The notes beneath the pieces are model-generated. The model made no database searches. It saw only the letters and a list, made by a program, of their open reading frames with translations, and was not told where the DNA came from. A program made the translations under genes and the position numbers. DNA of 41,737 nucleotides from Thiorhodococcus mannitoliphagus. GTDB taxonomy: Bacteria > Pseudomonadota > Gammaproteobacteria > Chromatiales > Chromatiaceae. Position 1 is the stretch's first letter. Each line of letters starts with the position of its first letter. Below are positions 17,224 through 25,074 of the stretch, in pieces. The DNA is taken from the NCBI RefSeq assembly GCF_010915725.1, contig NZ_JAAIJR010000044.1:1-41737 (forward strand). Reading direction: 5' to 3'.

Positions 17224-17538
17224 ATGAGTATCACGACGCCGATTGGCTCGCCCCAGCGCCCGGGCGGGACAGTTTCCAGCGCAAAGCCGCACGGCGTGCA
17301 GGATTCCGCCGAGCGCGCCACAGCCAAGACCGGGGCCGCGCCCCAGTCCAGCGAGTCCGTCACGCTGACGGCGACCGCTCAGAGTATGAAGGTCGCGCAG
17401 GAGAATGCGACTGAGGCCCCCTTCGACGAGGCCACGGTCGAAAAGATCAAGTCCGCCATCGCCGAAGGTCGCTACCCGATCGACAACGAGCGCGTGGCCG
17501 ACAGCATGCTGAGCTACGAACGGCTGCTGCTGGCTTAG
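17224..17538 (+). CDS. flgM: Anti-sigma-28 factor
   Basis: A 104-residue protein. The N-terminal half is low-complexity and probably disordered, as in FlgM. The C-terminal half has the FliA-binding helices (PFDEATVEKIKSAIAEGRYPIDNERVADSMLSYERLLLA). It holds FliA inactive in the cytoplasm until it is exported through the completed hook-basal body. It is preceded by a FliA-type promoter and followed, after an odd AT-rich spacer, by flgN. Confidence 0.94.
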   Translation: MSITTPIGSPQRPGGTVSSAKPHGVQDSAERATAKTGAAPQSSESVTLTATAQSMKVAQENATEAPFDEATVEKIKSAIAEGRYPIDNERVADSMLSYERLLLA

Positions 17539-17764
17539 AGGATATCCGGAACAGAATGTGCTTAAGCCTTGAAATTATTTAATTTACAACATCTAAAGGA
17601 TCAATCGCCGAATCATCGTGGTGTTAGAGTCCAGCGATATATTCAAGAAATTACAGATGCTTGTGCTTTATATGCAATTTCTGAACCGGATGTCCTCTTA
17701 GCTGTTGCCGAGACGGCTCGACCGAATCTCGGCAACTCGAACCCAGAGCAAAGAGCAATCGCCT
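17539..17764 (+). other. AT-rich flgM-flgN spacer with a short TTG-started ORF and a strong hairpin
   Basis: Bases 17569-17700 are markedly richer in A/T than all surrounding DNA. One frame opens with TTG at 17569 (MKLFNLQHLKDQ...) and runs 86 codons to 17829, overlapping flgN, but has no ribosome-binding site or known relatives that I recognise. GTTGCCGAGA at 17704-17713 pairs perfectly with TCTCGGCAAC at 17727-17736, with a further CGG/CCG inside the loop, 28 bases ahead of the flgN ATG. There is no T-run, so it is more likely an mRNA structure than a terminator. Confidence 0.5.
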
Positions 17765-18241
17765 ATGGATCGCCTAGAGCAATTCGCGGACTCACTGAGG
17801 CGCTCGGTCGAGCTGATCCATCAACTTGAAGGCGTGATGCTCGAAGAGATGCGCGCGATCGAGTCGCGAGCGCCCGAGCAGCTCCAGCAGATCGTGGTCG
17901 AAAAGCTCGAACTCGTTGATCGTCTGGAGCATGAGACGGCTCAGCAAAAGGGATGGGTCGAGTTAGAGCACCACAGTTTCACACCCGAGGGTATCGACGC
18001 CTTCATCACGGCCGTGGATCCCAAGGATCAGCTCCGCAAACCTTGGGGCGAGCTGCGGGCCGGTATCGGGCGGTGCGACGGGCTCAATAAGAAGAATGCG
18101 CGCCTCATCGAGCGCGATCAAAAACGCATTGCCCTATCGCTTCGTATCCTCAAGGGAGAGGACGGGGCGTCCTCAACCTATGACCCCAAAGGGCGAGCCC
18201 AGACCAGCCGAATCCAGGGCCGAACCATCAGTCAAGCGTGA
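17765..18241 (+). CDS. flgN: Flagellar export chaperone for FlgK/FlgL
   Basis: A 158-residue, mainly helical protein (MDRLEQFADSLRRSVELIHQLEGVMLEEMRAIES...). It shows the FlgN-family pattern: an N-terminal coiled coil with IVVEKLELVDRLEHETAQQ, then a middle linker and LNKKNARLIERDQKRIALSLRIL. I chose ATG 17765; the frame extends to 17705, but upstream residues read through the hairpin. FlgN delivers FlgK and FlgL to the export gate. The flgM-flgN order is the conserved one. The C-terminal tail is polar and variable. Confidence 0.88.
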   Translation: MDRLEQFADSLRRSVELIHQLEGVMLEEMRAIESRAPEQLQQIVVEKLELVDRLEHETAQQKGWVELEHHSFTPEGIDAFITAVDPKDQLRKPWGELRAGIGRCDGLNKKNARLIERDQKRIALSLRILKGEDGASSTYDPKGRAQTSRIQGRTISQA

Positions 18242-18719
18242 CACCAGACATTACGTTTGCTGGGTGCGACCAAAACTGATGCCCTTTGCAAAGACCGCAA
18301 TGGAGCGGTCTGAGGTCGCGCTTTCAGCTCGACACGCAGGGCATCGCCCCGGGTCACCTGTGCCATACGCCTCACAAACCGACCGCATGTCGGCAATGCG
18401 ACAAGCATTGCCTCTTCGTCAGGCAACGCAGCGCGCGCCCCAATTTGCCGAAGCACGGTCACTTGCATCAGCGACATCCGGGGCGCCGCATGGCGGACAG
18501 CCCCGCAATCAGAAACCATAAAATCAATACAATTCAATATTTTATCTGACCACCCGCGCAGACCCAACAAGCGCAAAAAGCTGCTACCCTCCCCCTTCTG
18601 CACTGCCTTCACCTCTCCCGCTCATAGCACTGCCGCTCAGTAAGAACCGAGATTGGCCCGAAAGTCGCTATTTCATTTGTGATATAACGCTGCCTCGCCA
18701 ACGCGCCGTCTCGCTGACT
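18242..18719. other. flgN-modE intergenic region with several stem-loops
   Basis: A 478-base spacer. An 8-base outer stem (GATGCCCT 18278-18285 with AGGGCATC 18338-18345) encloses a 7-base hairpin (AGACCGC/GCGGTCT, 18292-18311) and a small GTCG/CGAC stem, which together resemble a three-way junction. Further on, GGCAATGC (18392-18399) pairs with GCATTGCC (18405-18412) and may end the flgMN transcript. The 3' end carries a ModE-box-like palindrome. An opposite-strand frame at 18232-18612 has no recognisable family. Confidence 0.45.
18666..18689. promoter_or_regulatory. ModE-box-like palindrome upstream of modE
   Basis: CGCTATTT, 8 bases, ATATAACG. The right half is the classic ModE half-site and the left half matches it at 6 of 8 positions. 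The centre is about 43 bases ahead of the modE start, implying autoregulation. It has the same 8-8-8 layout as the box before modA. Confidence 0.55.
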
Positions 18720-19532
18720 ATGCCGCATCACATCGACAAAGACCTGGAAACCAGCGCCAAGCTCCAGCTGGAGCTGAGCAGCAACCGCTTCGCCGGACAG
18801 GGGCGCATCGATTTGCTGCGACGCATCGCGGAGACGGGCTCGATCTCGCAAGCGGCGAAATCCATCGGCATGTCTTACAAGCAGGCCTGGGACTCGGTCG
18901 ACGCCATGAACAATCTGTCGGCCGAGCCCTTGGTACGTCGGCGCACCGGCGGTCGGCATGGCGGCGGCACAGAACTGACCGACGAGGGTAGACGGCTGAT
19001 CGCCGTGTACGAAGCCGCCGAGCAAGAGCACCGGCGCTTCCTCGAGCGGCTCAGCAAAAGCATCAAAGATTTCGACCGATTCAACTCACTACTCGGAGTA
19101 CTCAACATGAAGGTCAGCACACGGAATCATCTGCGCGGTATCGTTTCGGACATCAAGCTTGGCGCGGTCAACGCGGAGGTCACGCTGGACATCAACGGCG
19201 TCCCCTTGGTCGCCGTCATCACCAATGAAAGCGTCGCCGCGCTCGGGCTGGTGGAGGGCAGCGAAGCCTTTGCGCTCATCAAGGCATCCTTCGTCATCCT
19301 CTGCACTGAAGACGGTGGGCTCAGAACTTCCGCTCGCAACCGGCTGTGCGGCACCATCGAGCATATGACCGAAGGGGCCATCAACACCGAGGTCGTGCTC
19401 GCCCTGGACGGCGGGGCGCGCATCACGTCCATCGTCACCAACGAGAGCGCGAAAGCGCTGGCACTCAAGACCGAGGAGCGCGCCTGCGCCCTGATCAAGG
19501 CCCCTCATGTCATCCTCGCCGTCAGCGACTGA
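18720..19532 (+). CDS. modE: Molybdate-responsive transcriptional regulator
   Basis: A 270-residue protein of full ModE architecture. Residues 25-110 form a LysR-type winged helix (RIDLLRRIAETGSISQAAKSIGMSYKQAWDSVDAMNNLSAEPLVRRRTGG). Two molbindin (Mop) domains follow at about 131-196 (STRNHLRGIVSDIKLGAVNAEVTLDI) and 203-268 (SARNRLCGTIEHMTEGAINTEVVLAL). Molybdate binding to the Mop pair converts ModE into a repressor of mod genes. The ribosome-binding site is weak. ModE-like boxes precede both modE and modA. Confidence 0.94.
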   Translation: MPHHIDKDLETSAKLQLELSSNRFAGQGRIDLLRRIAETGSISQAAKSIGMSYKQAWDSVDAMNNLSAEPLVRRRTGGRHGGGTELTDEGRRLIAVYEAAEQEHRRFLERLSKSIKDFDRFNSLLGVLNMKVSTRNHLRGIVSDIKLGAVNAEVTLDINGVPLVAVITNESVAALGLVEGSEAFALIKASFVILCTEDGGLRTSARNRLCGTIEHMTEGAINTEVVLALDGGARITSIVTNESAKALALKTEERACALIKAPHVILAVSD

Positions 19533-19587
19533 AGCGCGCTGGAACAGTGTCGAACAAGGCAAGCCGAGCGCTTTCTTGGCTGCCATG

Positions 19588-19611
19588 CGTTATATCCAGT
19601 TTGATATTACG
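19588..19611. promoter_or_regulatory. ModE-box-like palindrome upstream of modABC
   Basis: CGTTATAT, 8 bases (CCAGTTTG), ATATTACG. The two halves are reverse complements with one mismatch and fit the known ModE recognition pattern of CGnTATAT half-sites. It lies 28 bases before the modA ATG, an expected position for repression of modABC when molybdate is plentiful. Confidence 0.75.
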
Positions 19612-19638
19612 AAACCCTCACTCATCTCAAGGAGACTC

Positions 19639-20379
19639 ATGATGAAAGCACTCAAGACCAGCGTCGCCCTACTCGCACTCTCCTGCGCGAGCGCCAGCGC
19701 CCTGGCCGAAGAGGTCAAGATGGCCGTCGCCGCGAACTTTACCGCGGCCATGAAGGAGATCGCGCAGGACTTCGAGAAGGCGACCGGGCACACCACTCAG
19801 ATCAGCTTCGGCTCGACCGGCAAGCTCTACACCCAGATCGAGAACGGCGCGCCGTTCGAGGTCTTTCTGGCCGCCGATCAGAAGCGCCCCAAACTCCTGG
19901 TCGATGCCGGCAAGGCGAGCGATGAATTCACCTATGCCGTCGGAAAACTGGTCCTCTGGAGCGCCGACCCGACGCTGATCAAGGACGCCAAAGTGCTCGG
20001 CCGTGCCGAGTTCAAGAAGTTGGCGATTGCCAACCCCAAGACGGCCCCCTATGGCGCAGCCGCCCTCGAGGTCATGAAATCGCTGAAGGTCGAACAACTG
20101 CTGGAGCCGAAGCTGGTCCAGGGTGACAACATTGCCCAGACCTACCAGTTCGTCGCCACAAAGAACGCCGAGCTGGGCTTTGTCGCCAAGGCACAGATCG
20201 CCTTGGACTCCAGCGGCTCGAGCTGGGAAGTGCCCCAGGATCTCTACAACCCCATCCGTCAAGACGCCGTGCTGCTGACCAAGGGTGACGAAAACCCGGC
20301 CGCCAGTGCCTTGATGCAGTACCTGAAGGGCGATGAGGCCAAGGCCGTCATCGAGAAGTATGGGTACGGGGTAGAATGA
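19639..20379 (+). CDS. modA: Molybdate ABC transporter, periplasmic binding protein
   Basis: A 246-residue protein. The ATG at 19639 follows AAGGAG at the right distance; ATG 19642 is equivalent. A signal peptide (LKTSVALLALSCASASALAEE) precedes the mature start EVKMAVAANFTAAMKEIAQDFEKATGH. ModA signatures are SFGSTGKLYTQIENGAPFEVFLAADQKRP, IANPKTAPYGAAALEV and VQGDNIAQTYQFVATKNAELGFVA. It captures molybdate (and tungstate) in the periplasm and passes it to ModBC. It begins the structural operon, with a ModE box just upstream. Confidence 0.95.
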   Translation: MMKALKTSVALLALSCASASALAEEVKMAVAANFTAAMKEIAQDFEKATGHTTQISFGSTGKLYTQIENGAPFEVFLAADQKRPKLLVDAGKASDEFTYAVGKLVLWSADPTLIKDAKVLGRAEFKKLAIANPKTAPYGAAALEVMKSLKVEQLLEPKLVQGDNIAQTYQFVATKNAELGFVAKAQIALDSSGSSWEVPQDLYNPIRQDAVLLTKGDENPAASALMQYLKGDEAKAVIEKYGYGVE

Positions 20380-20576
20380 CGCCCTCACGACCACATTGAT
20401 GCGAGGGATGGGTCCAGCGGCCCGAAGAATCGATCGGGCTGCCCCCAAAGGTCTCTGGCCGCGAGACCCATCACGTCCTGAGTCCTTCGACAACTCGGCA
20501 AACTCGCGCGGACACGTCGGTGGGTTCGGCCGCGCTGCACCCACCCCAGGCCGCTCAATCCACGGAAATCGCTGAA
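20380..20576. repeat. modA-modB spacer with stem-loops
   Basis: GGTGGGT at 20519-20525 pairs with ACCCACC at 20539-20545, and a second imperfect stem (GCGGCCCGA/TCGGGCTGC) lies near 20418-20443. The first resembles the GGTGGAY-type extragenic hairpins elsewhere in the window. Such intra-operon stems often stabilise the 3' end of the upstream binding-protein message. Confidence 0.5.
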
Positions 20577-21245
20577 GTGAATCTCGACCTCGAGCCCGTC
20601 TGGCTCACCCTCAAGCTCGCCACCATCACCACCGCCGTGCTGCTGGTGGTCGGCACCCCCATCGCCTGGTGGCTCTCGCAGACGCGCTCACGCATGAAAC
20701 AGGTGGTCGCGACCCTGGTCGCACTGCCGCTGGTCTTACCGCCAACGGTGCTGGGCTTCTACCTCCTGCTGCTGCTCGGCCCCGCGGGTCCGGTCGGCCA
20801 ACTGACCGAGGCGATCGGCATGGGCACCCTGCCCTTCACCTTTGCCGGCCTCGTGGTGGGCTCGGTCATCTACTCCCTGCCCTTCTTGGTCCAGCCGGCT
20901 TACAACGCCTTTGAGGCCATCGGCAGCCGACCGCTGGAGGTGGCCGCCACGCTGCGCGCGTCACCTCTAGAACGCTTTTTTAACGTCGCCCTGCCGCTCG
21001 CCGTGCCGGGGCTGCTGTCGGGCGCCATCCTCGCCTTCGCACATACCGTCGGCGAGTTCGGCGTCATCCTCATGATCGGCGGGAACATCCCAGGCGAGAC
21101 TAAGGTGCTGTCGGTCGCCATCTACGACCACGTCGAGTCGCTCGAGTGGACCCAGGCCCACTGGCTCGCGGGCGGCATGGTGCTCTTCTCCTTCCTGGTA
21201 GTGCTGGCGATCAACGTCCTTGGTCAGCGGATGCGGAAGGTCTGA
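20577..21245 (+). CDS. modB: Molybdate ABC transporter permease
   Basis: A 222-residue membrane protein. I chose the GTG at 20577 ([35 protein letters not shown]) because ModB proteins start this way; the frame opens further upstream inside the stem-loop region. Several membrane segments are visible, and the permease EAA-like loop reads [55 protein letters not shown]. It forms the channel with ModC. Only one base separates its stop from modC. Confidence 0.94.
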   Translation: MNLDLEPVWLTLKLATITTAVLLVVGTPIAWWLSQTRSRMKQVVATLVALPLVLPPTVLGFYLLLLLGPAGPVGQLTEAIGMGTLPFTFAGLVVGSVIYSLPFLVQPAYNAFEAIGSRPLEVAATLRASPLERFFNVALPLAVPGLLSGAILAFAHTVGEFGVILMIGGNIPGETKVLSVAIYDHVESLEWTQAHWLAGGMVLFSFLVVLAINVLGQRMRKV

Positions 21246-21246
21246 C

Positions 21247-22329
21247 ATGAAGGATCTCGATATCGCCTTCAAACTCGACCGCGGCGGCTTCAAGCTAGAC
21301 GTCGCCTTCAAGGCGCCCGGCGTCGGCGTCACCGCGCTGTTCGGCCGCTCCGGCTGCGGCAAGACCACGGTGCTGCGCTGCGTCGCCGGACTGGAGCGCG
21401 CGGCCGGCCACTGCCGCCTCGACGGCGACGCCTGGCAGGACGACAGCCGGGGGATCTTTCTCAAGACGCATCGCCGTCCCATCGGCTATGTCTTTCAGGA
21501 GGCGAGCCTCTTCAGCCACCTGTCCGTCCGCCGCAACCTGGAGTACGGGCTCAAACGCATCTCGGCCGAGCAGCGCCAGGTCGGATTCGACGAGGTCGTC
21601 GACCTGCTCGGCATCCGCAAGCACCTTGACCGCGATCCGGCCGGACTCTCCGGCGGCGAGCGCCAGCGCGTCTCCATCGCCCGCGCCCTGCTGACCAGCC
21701 CCAGCCTGCTGCTGATGGACGAACCACTCTCGGCGCTGGACCACACCAGCAAGCAGGACATCCTGCCCTACCTGGAACGCCTGCACGACAACCTGCAGAT
21801 CCCGGTGCTCTACGTCAGCCACTCGCCGGACGAGGTGGCGCGCCTTGCCGACCGCATCATCATGCTGCAGGACGGCCACATCCAGGCCAGCGGCTCGGCG
21901 ACCGAGATCCTCTCCCGACTGGACCTGCCGCTCGCGCAAGATGCGGAGGCCAGCTCCATCATCGACGGCAGGGTGCTGAGCCACGACGACGACTACCGCC
22001 TGAGCCGACTTGAGATCCCCGGCGGCAGCTTGACCGTCGCGCGCCTCGAACGCGCGGTCGGCGAGCTGGCCCGCGTGCGTATCCATGCCCGCGACGTCAG
22101 CATTGCGCTGGACGAGCCCGGCACCTCGAGCATCCTCAACATCCTGCCCGCACGCATCCTGGAGATACGCGAGATCGAGCACGCCCAGGTCCTGGTAAAG
22201 CTCTGTACCGGCAGCGGAGAGCAGACCCCCTTGCTCGCACGCGTCACCCGCCACTCGCGTGACCGGCTCAACCTCGGCGTCGGTCAAGAGGTCTACGCCC
22301 AGGTCAAGGCCGTGGCCTTGATGGATTGA
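21247..22329 (+). CDS. modC: Molybdate ABC transporter ATP-binding protein
   Basis: A 360-residue ATPase. Walker A is FGRSGCGKTT (residues 32-41), the ABC signature is LSGGERQRVSIARALL (about 134-149), Walker B is SLLLMDEPLSALD, and the switch histidine is in YVSHSPDEV. The last about 65 residues form a Mop/TOBE domain (SILNILPARILEIREIEHAQVLVKLCTG), the molybdate-sensing extension specific to ModC. Start ATG 21247 immediately follows the modB stop, so translation is coupled. Confidence 0.95.
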   Translation: MKDLDIAFKLDRGGFKLDVAFKAPGVGVTALFGRSGCGKTTVLRCVAGLERAAGHCRLDGDAWQDDSRGIFLKTHRRPIGYVFQEASLFSHLSVRRNLEYGLKRISAEQRQVGFDEVVDLLGIRKHLDRDPAGLSGGERQRVSIARALLTSPSLLLMDEPLSALDHTSKQDILPYLERLHDNLQIPVLYVSHSPDEVARLADRIIMLQDGHIQASGSATEILSRLDLPLAQDAEASSIIDGRVLSHDDDYRLSRLEIPGGSLTVARLERAVGELARVRIHARDVSIALDEPGTSSILNILPARILEIREIEHAQVLVKLCTGSGEQTPLLARVTRHSRDRLNLGVGQEVYAQVKAVALMD

Positions 22330-22441
22330 GGGTCAGACACCACTCACCCCTGACGCGGGACCGATCCGGTCCGCTGCGGTCTCATCCAGGATTCATCAGA
22401 GACGCATCGGCAACGATGCGCGGGGAAGGAGGATTTTCAGC

Positions 22442-23494
22442 ATGCACAGCCCACACCCATGGCTCATCGCACTCACCCTGAGCACCCTGTTCGCACTGCC
22501 TGCGAGCGGGCAGGAGCGCGCGGAATCGCCGCCCGTCGACAGCCCCACGGGTAAGGTCAGCGGCGGCAAGATGTCGACCCATCCAGCCTGGTTCAAGGAG
22601 AGTTTCCTCGACATCACCGAGGATGTCGACGAAGCCGCCGCGTCGGACAAGCACGTCATCCTCTTTCTGGAGATGAACGGCTGCCCCTACTGCTACAAGA
22701 TGCTCGAGGAGAACTTCAAAGACGCGGCCTACAGCGACTTCATCCAGGAGAAGTTCGACGTCATCGCCCTCAACGTCTATGGTGACCGCGAGGTCGCCTT
22801 CGATGCGGAGACAGCGCTGACGGAGAAGGCACTCGCCAAGCAGCTCGGCGTCAGCTACACGCCGACCCTCATCTTCCTCAACCAAGCCAAGGATCCGGTC
22901 GCACGCATCAACGGCTACCGCAATCCGCAAGACTTCAAAGCCGTTCTGGACTATGTCGCGGCCAAGGCCTACGAGACGCAAACGCTCGCCGCATTCCTGG
23001 AGACGCGCAAGACCCAGCCGAGCTACAGCTTCCGCGACCATCCGCAGTTTCAAGACATCGACGACCTGAGCAGCGTCACCGACAAGCCGCTCGCGATCCT
23101 CTTCGAGGACGCCGCCTGCGTCGCCTGCGATGACCTACACGACGGCCACCTTGGCGACCCCAGTGTCAACGCGGCGCTCGAGAAGTTCGTTGTCGTGCGC
23201 TTGGACGACCAATCCGACAAGCCCATCACAGCACCCGACGGCACCAAGACCACGCCCAAACAGCTCGCCGAAACGCTCGGCATCTCCTATGAGCCGACGC
23301 TGGTGCTCTACGACAAGGGCGAGCAGATCCTGCGGATCGAAAGCATGCTCTACCGCTACCACTTCCTCGGTCTGCTCGAATACGTCGGCGAACGGCACTA
23401 CGAGGAATATCCGAATGATCCCTTCGACTACATCAACGCCAAGACGGCCAAGCTGACGTCACAAGGCAAGGACGTATCGATCTCAGACGAGTGA
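22442..23494 (+). CDS. Periplasmic protein with two tandem thioredoxin-like domains
   Basis: A 350-residue protein with a signal peptide (WLIALTLSTLFALPASG) and a strong AAGGAGG site. The first thioredoxin fold has the redox motif CPYC (Cys81, Cys84) and a cis-proline in SYTPT (Pro141). The second has CVAC (Cys226, Cys229) and SYEPT (Pro285). Each half thus holds a complete set of thioredoxin landmarks, so this looks like an internal duplication that diverged. It resembles SoxW/DsbD-gamma-type thioredoxin-like proteins common in sulfur oxidisers. Its substrate is unknown. It lies between modC and the nif genes and opposes the NifZ-domain gene. Confidence 0.8.
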   Translation: MHSPHPWLIALTLSTLFALPASGQERAESPPVDSPTGKVSGGKMSTHPAWFKESFLDITEDVDEAAASDKHVILFLEMNGCPYCYKMLEENFKDAAYSDFIQEKFDVIALNVYGDREVAFDAETALTEKALAKQLGVSYTPTLIFLNQAKDPVARINGYRNPQDFKAVLDYVAAKAYETQTLAAFLETRKTQPSYSFRDHPQFQDIDDLSSVTDKPLAILFEDAACVACDDLHDGHLGDPSVNAALEKFVVVRLDDQSDKPITAPDGTKTTPKQLAETLGISYEPTLVLYDKGEQILRIESMLYRYHFLGLLEYVGERHYEEYPNDPFDYINAKTAKLTSQGKDVSISDE

Positions 23495-23502
23495 TCTCTG
23501 TG

Positions 23503-23581
23503 GGTGGATGCGCGCAAGCGAATCCACCTTTGCAGACGCCTGCCGCAGCGCCGCTGGACCGCGCTGCGCTGCTCCGCCCTC
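23503..23581. repeat. Extragenic paired-hairpin repeat (GGTGGAY family), copy 2
   Basis: GGTGGAT at 23503-23509 pairs with ATCCACC at 23522-23528 around a 12-base loop, the same 7-12-7 geometry as copy 1. A second, degenerate arm begins at CTGGACC near 23554. It lies exactly in the gap between two convergent genes and may serve as a bidirectional transcript end. Confidence 0.65.
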
Positions 23582-23585
23582 AATG

Positions 23586-23852
23586 TCACTGCGCCGAGTC
23601 GACCTCGGCCGCCTTCAGCTCCTCGGCCCAGCAGCCGGTCGGGGGGCCGAGGACGAGATCCTCCCCCTCAAAACGCACCAGAAAGAGTTCCTTGTCTGGG
23701 TTCTCTTCAAGATGCCCGATGTTGACGATGACGCCACGGGTTCCAGCCTTGGCGATCAGCGCCTCCTCCGGCATGTCCGGAATCCCACCGTCGTTGAAGA
23801 TGTCTGTGGCGGCGAACACCATGTCGCCGGGATTGAGCTGGATCAATTCCAT
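23586..23852 (-). CDS. NifZ-domain protein
   Basis: An 88-residue protein. The pattern [42 protein letters not shown], then [24 protein letters not shown], follows the NifZ domain (PF04319): a start GDxVxA, the NDG motif, then a glycine-rich beta core and a conserved Gly-Cys-x-x-EL ending. NifZ helps P-cluster maturation of the MoFe protein. It lies divergent from nifU, with the shared upstream region holding a NifA-type site. It may be NifZ itself or a shorter paralogue; I therefore give no gene symbol. Confidence 0.7.
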   Translation of the reverse strand: MELIQLNPGDMVFAATDIFNDGGIPDMPEEALIAKAGTRGVIVNIGHLEENPDKELFLVRFEGEDLVLGPPTGCWAEELKAAEVDSAQ

Positions 23853-23899
23853 TCGTGGACTCTCATTGTCGGGTTTATCACCAGACGACCGCTATTGCC

Positions 23900-23915
23900 T
23901 GTTTCAGAGACGACA
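23900..23915. promoter_or_regulatory. NifA-type upstream activator site
   Basis: TGT-N10-ACA (TGTTTCAGAGACGACA), the exact NifA-binding consensus, centred about 96 bases before the predicted nifU transcription start, which is the usual distance. Because the motif is palindromic it could in principle also serve the divergent NifZ-domain gene. Confidence 0.7.
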
Positions 23916-23977
23916 AAAGAGCTGGCCGCGCCTTGAAGATCGTCAATGAATCCGCGCCGTTACTACATTCCAGCCTC

Positions 23978-23993
23978 TGGCATAGGCTTTGCA
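23978..23993 (+). promoter_or_regulatory. Sigma-54 promoter for nifU-nifS
   Basis: TGGCATAGGCTTTGCA matches TGGCAC-N5-TTGCA with a single mismatch and has exact GG-N10-GC spacing. The predicted start is near 24004, about 80 bases ahead of the nifU ATG. Together with the upstream TGT-N10-ACA this is a textbook NifA/RpoN-controlled nif promoter. Confidence 0.85.
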
Positions 23994-24014
23994 GATTCAT
24001 CGCCATCGAAGTGC

Positions 24015-24030
24015 AGCAAAACTTAAGCCA
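24015..24030 (-). promoter_or_regulatory. Possible minus-strand sigma-54 promoter towards the NifZ-domain gene
   Basis: On the minus strand the bases read TGGCTTAAGTTTTGCT, with the correct GG-N10-GC spacing. It would transcribe leftward across the nifU promoter into the NifZ-domain gene. No TGT-N10-ACA lies upstream of it in that direction, so it could be chance. Confidence 0.3.
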
Positions 24031-24082
24031 TGCGCCCGATGAAATCGGTGCGCACACAAGCCAACGCAGCTGGAGACATGCC

Positions 24083-24982
24083 ATGTGGGAGTATTCGGAA
24101 AAGGTCCAAGAACATTTCTTCAGCCCCCGCAATGCCGGGGCCGTGGATGAAGCCAACGCCGTCGGCGACGTCGGCTCGCTGGCCTGTGGTGACGCGCTGC
24201 GCCTGAGCCTTCAGGTCGATCCGGAAACCGAGGTCATCCTGGACGCCGGCTTCCAGACCTTCGGCTGCGGCTCCGCCATCGCCTCCAGCTCCGCCCTGAC
24301 CGAGATCATCAAGGGCAAGACGCTGGACGAGGCCCTCAAGGTCACCAATCAAGACATCGCCGACTACCTCGACGGCCTGCCCCCCGAGAAGATGCACTGC
24401 TCGGTCATGGGCCGCGAGGCCCTGCAAGCCGCCGTCGCCAACTACCGTGGCGAGGAGTGGAAGGACGACCATGAGGAAGGCGCGCTGATCTGCAAGTGCT
24501 TCGCCATCGACTCTGTCCTCATCGAAGAGACCATCCGCAACAACAAGCTGACGACGGTGGAAGACGTCGTCAACTTCACCAAGGCGGGCGGAGGCTGCTC
24601 GGCCTGTCACGAAGGTGTCGAAGAGATCCTGACCCGCGTCATGGCCGAGTCCGGTCAGACTTTCCAGCCATCCGCACCGGCACCTGTCGCCGTTGCGATC
24701 CCGACGCCCACGGCCAAGATGACCAGTGTTCAGCGCATCCGCAAGATCGAGGCGGCGCTCGACGCCATCCGTCCCAATCTGCAGCGCGACCACGGTGACG
24801 TCGAGCTGATCGATGTCGACGGCAAGAACATCTACGTCAAGATGACCGGCGCCTGCGCCGGCTGTCAGATGGCTGCCGTGACCCTGGAAGGCATCCAGGA
24901 ATGCATCATCAACGAGCTGGGCGAATTCGTCCGCGTCATGCCTGCCGAACTCATGCCCCGGGCCGAGCGGGCTCACGGCTGA
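24083..24982 (+). CDS. nifU: Nitrogenase Fe-S cluster scaffold protein
   Basis: A 299-residue protein with all three NifU modules. An IscU-like domain carries Cys35, Cys62 and Cys106. A central [2Fe-2S] BFD-like domain carries Cys137, Cys139, Cys172 and Cys175 (ICKCF, GCSACH). A C-terminal Nfu domain has the TGACAGCQM motif (Cys258, Cys261). I chose ATG 24083 ([20 protein letters not shown]), with GGAG just upstream; the frame is open far upstream across the promoter. It assembles Fe-S clusters from sulfur supplied by NifS for the nitrogenase components. It is preceded by a sigma-54/NifA promoter and followed by nifS after 92 bases. Confidence 0.96.
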   Translation: MWEYSEKVQEHFFSPRNAGAVDEANAVGDVGSLACGDALRLSLQVDPETEVILDAGFQTFGCGSAIASSSALTEIIKGKTLDEALKVTNQDIADYLDGLPPEKMHCSVMGREALQAAVANYRGEEWKDDHEEGALICKCFAIDSVLIEETIRNNKLTTVEDVVNFTKAGGGCSACHEGVEEILTRVMAESGQTFQPSAPAPVAVAIPTPTAKMTSVQRIRKIEAALDAIRPNLQRDHGDVELIDVDGKNIYVKMTGACAGCQMAAVTLEGIQECIINELGEFVRVMPAELMPRAERAHG

Positions 24983-25074
24983 GCGATCAGCTCCCAGCGG
25001 CCAGCCTGCAGCGGCCGGGTCTCCCTTCGCTGCGGGCTTACTCAGACCATCTGCATTTGAGCGGGACCAGCGCC

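Noticed and set aside
18232-18612. 126-residue minus-strand frame between flgN and modE
   Set aside because: It overlaps the flgN end and a ModE-side AT-rich stretch, lacks a ribosome-binding site and shows no family resemblance.
22382-23053. 223-residue minus-strand frame opposite the tandem thioredoxin
   Set aside because: It is a codon shadow of the thioredoxin gene and has no independent evidence.
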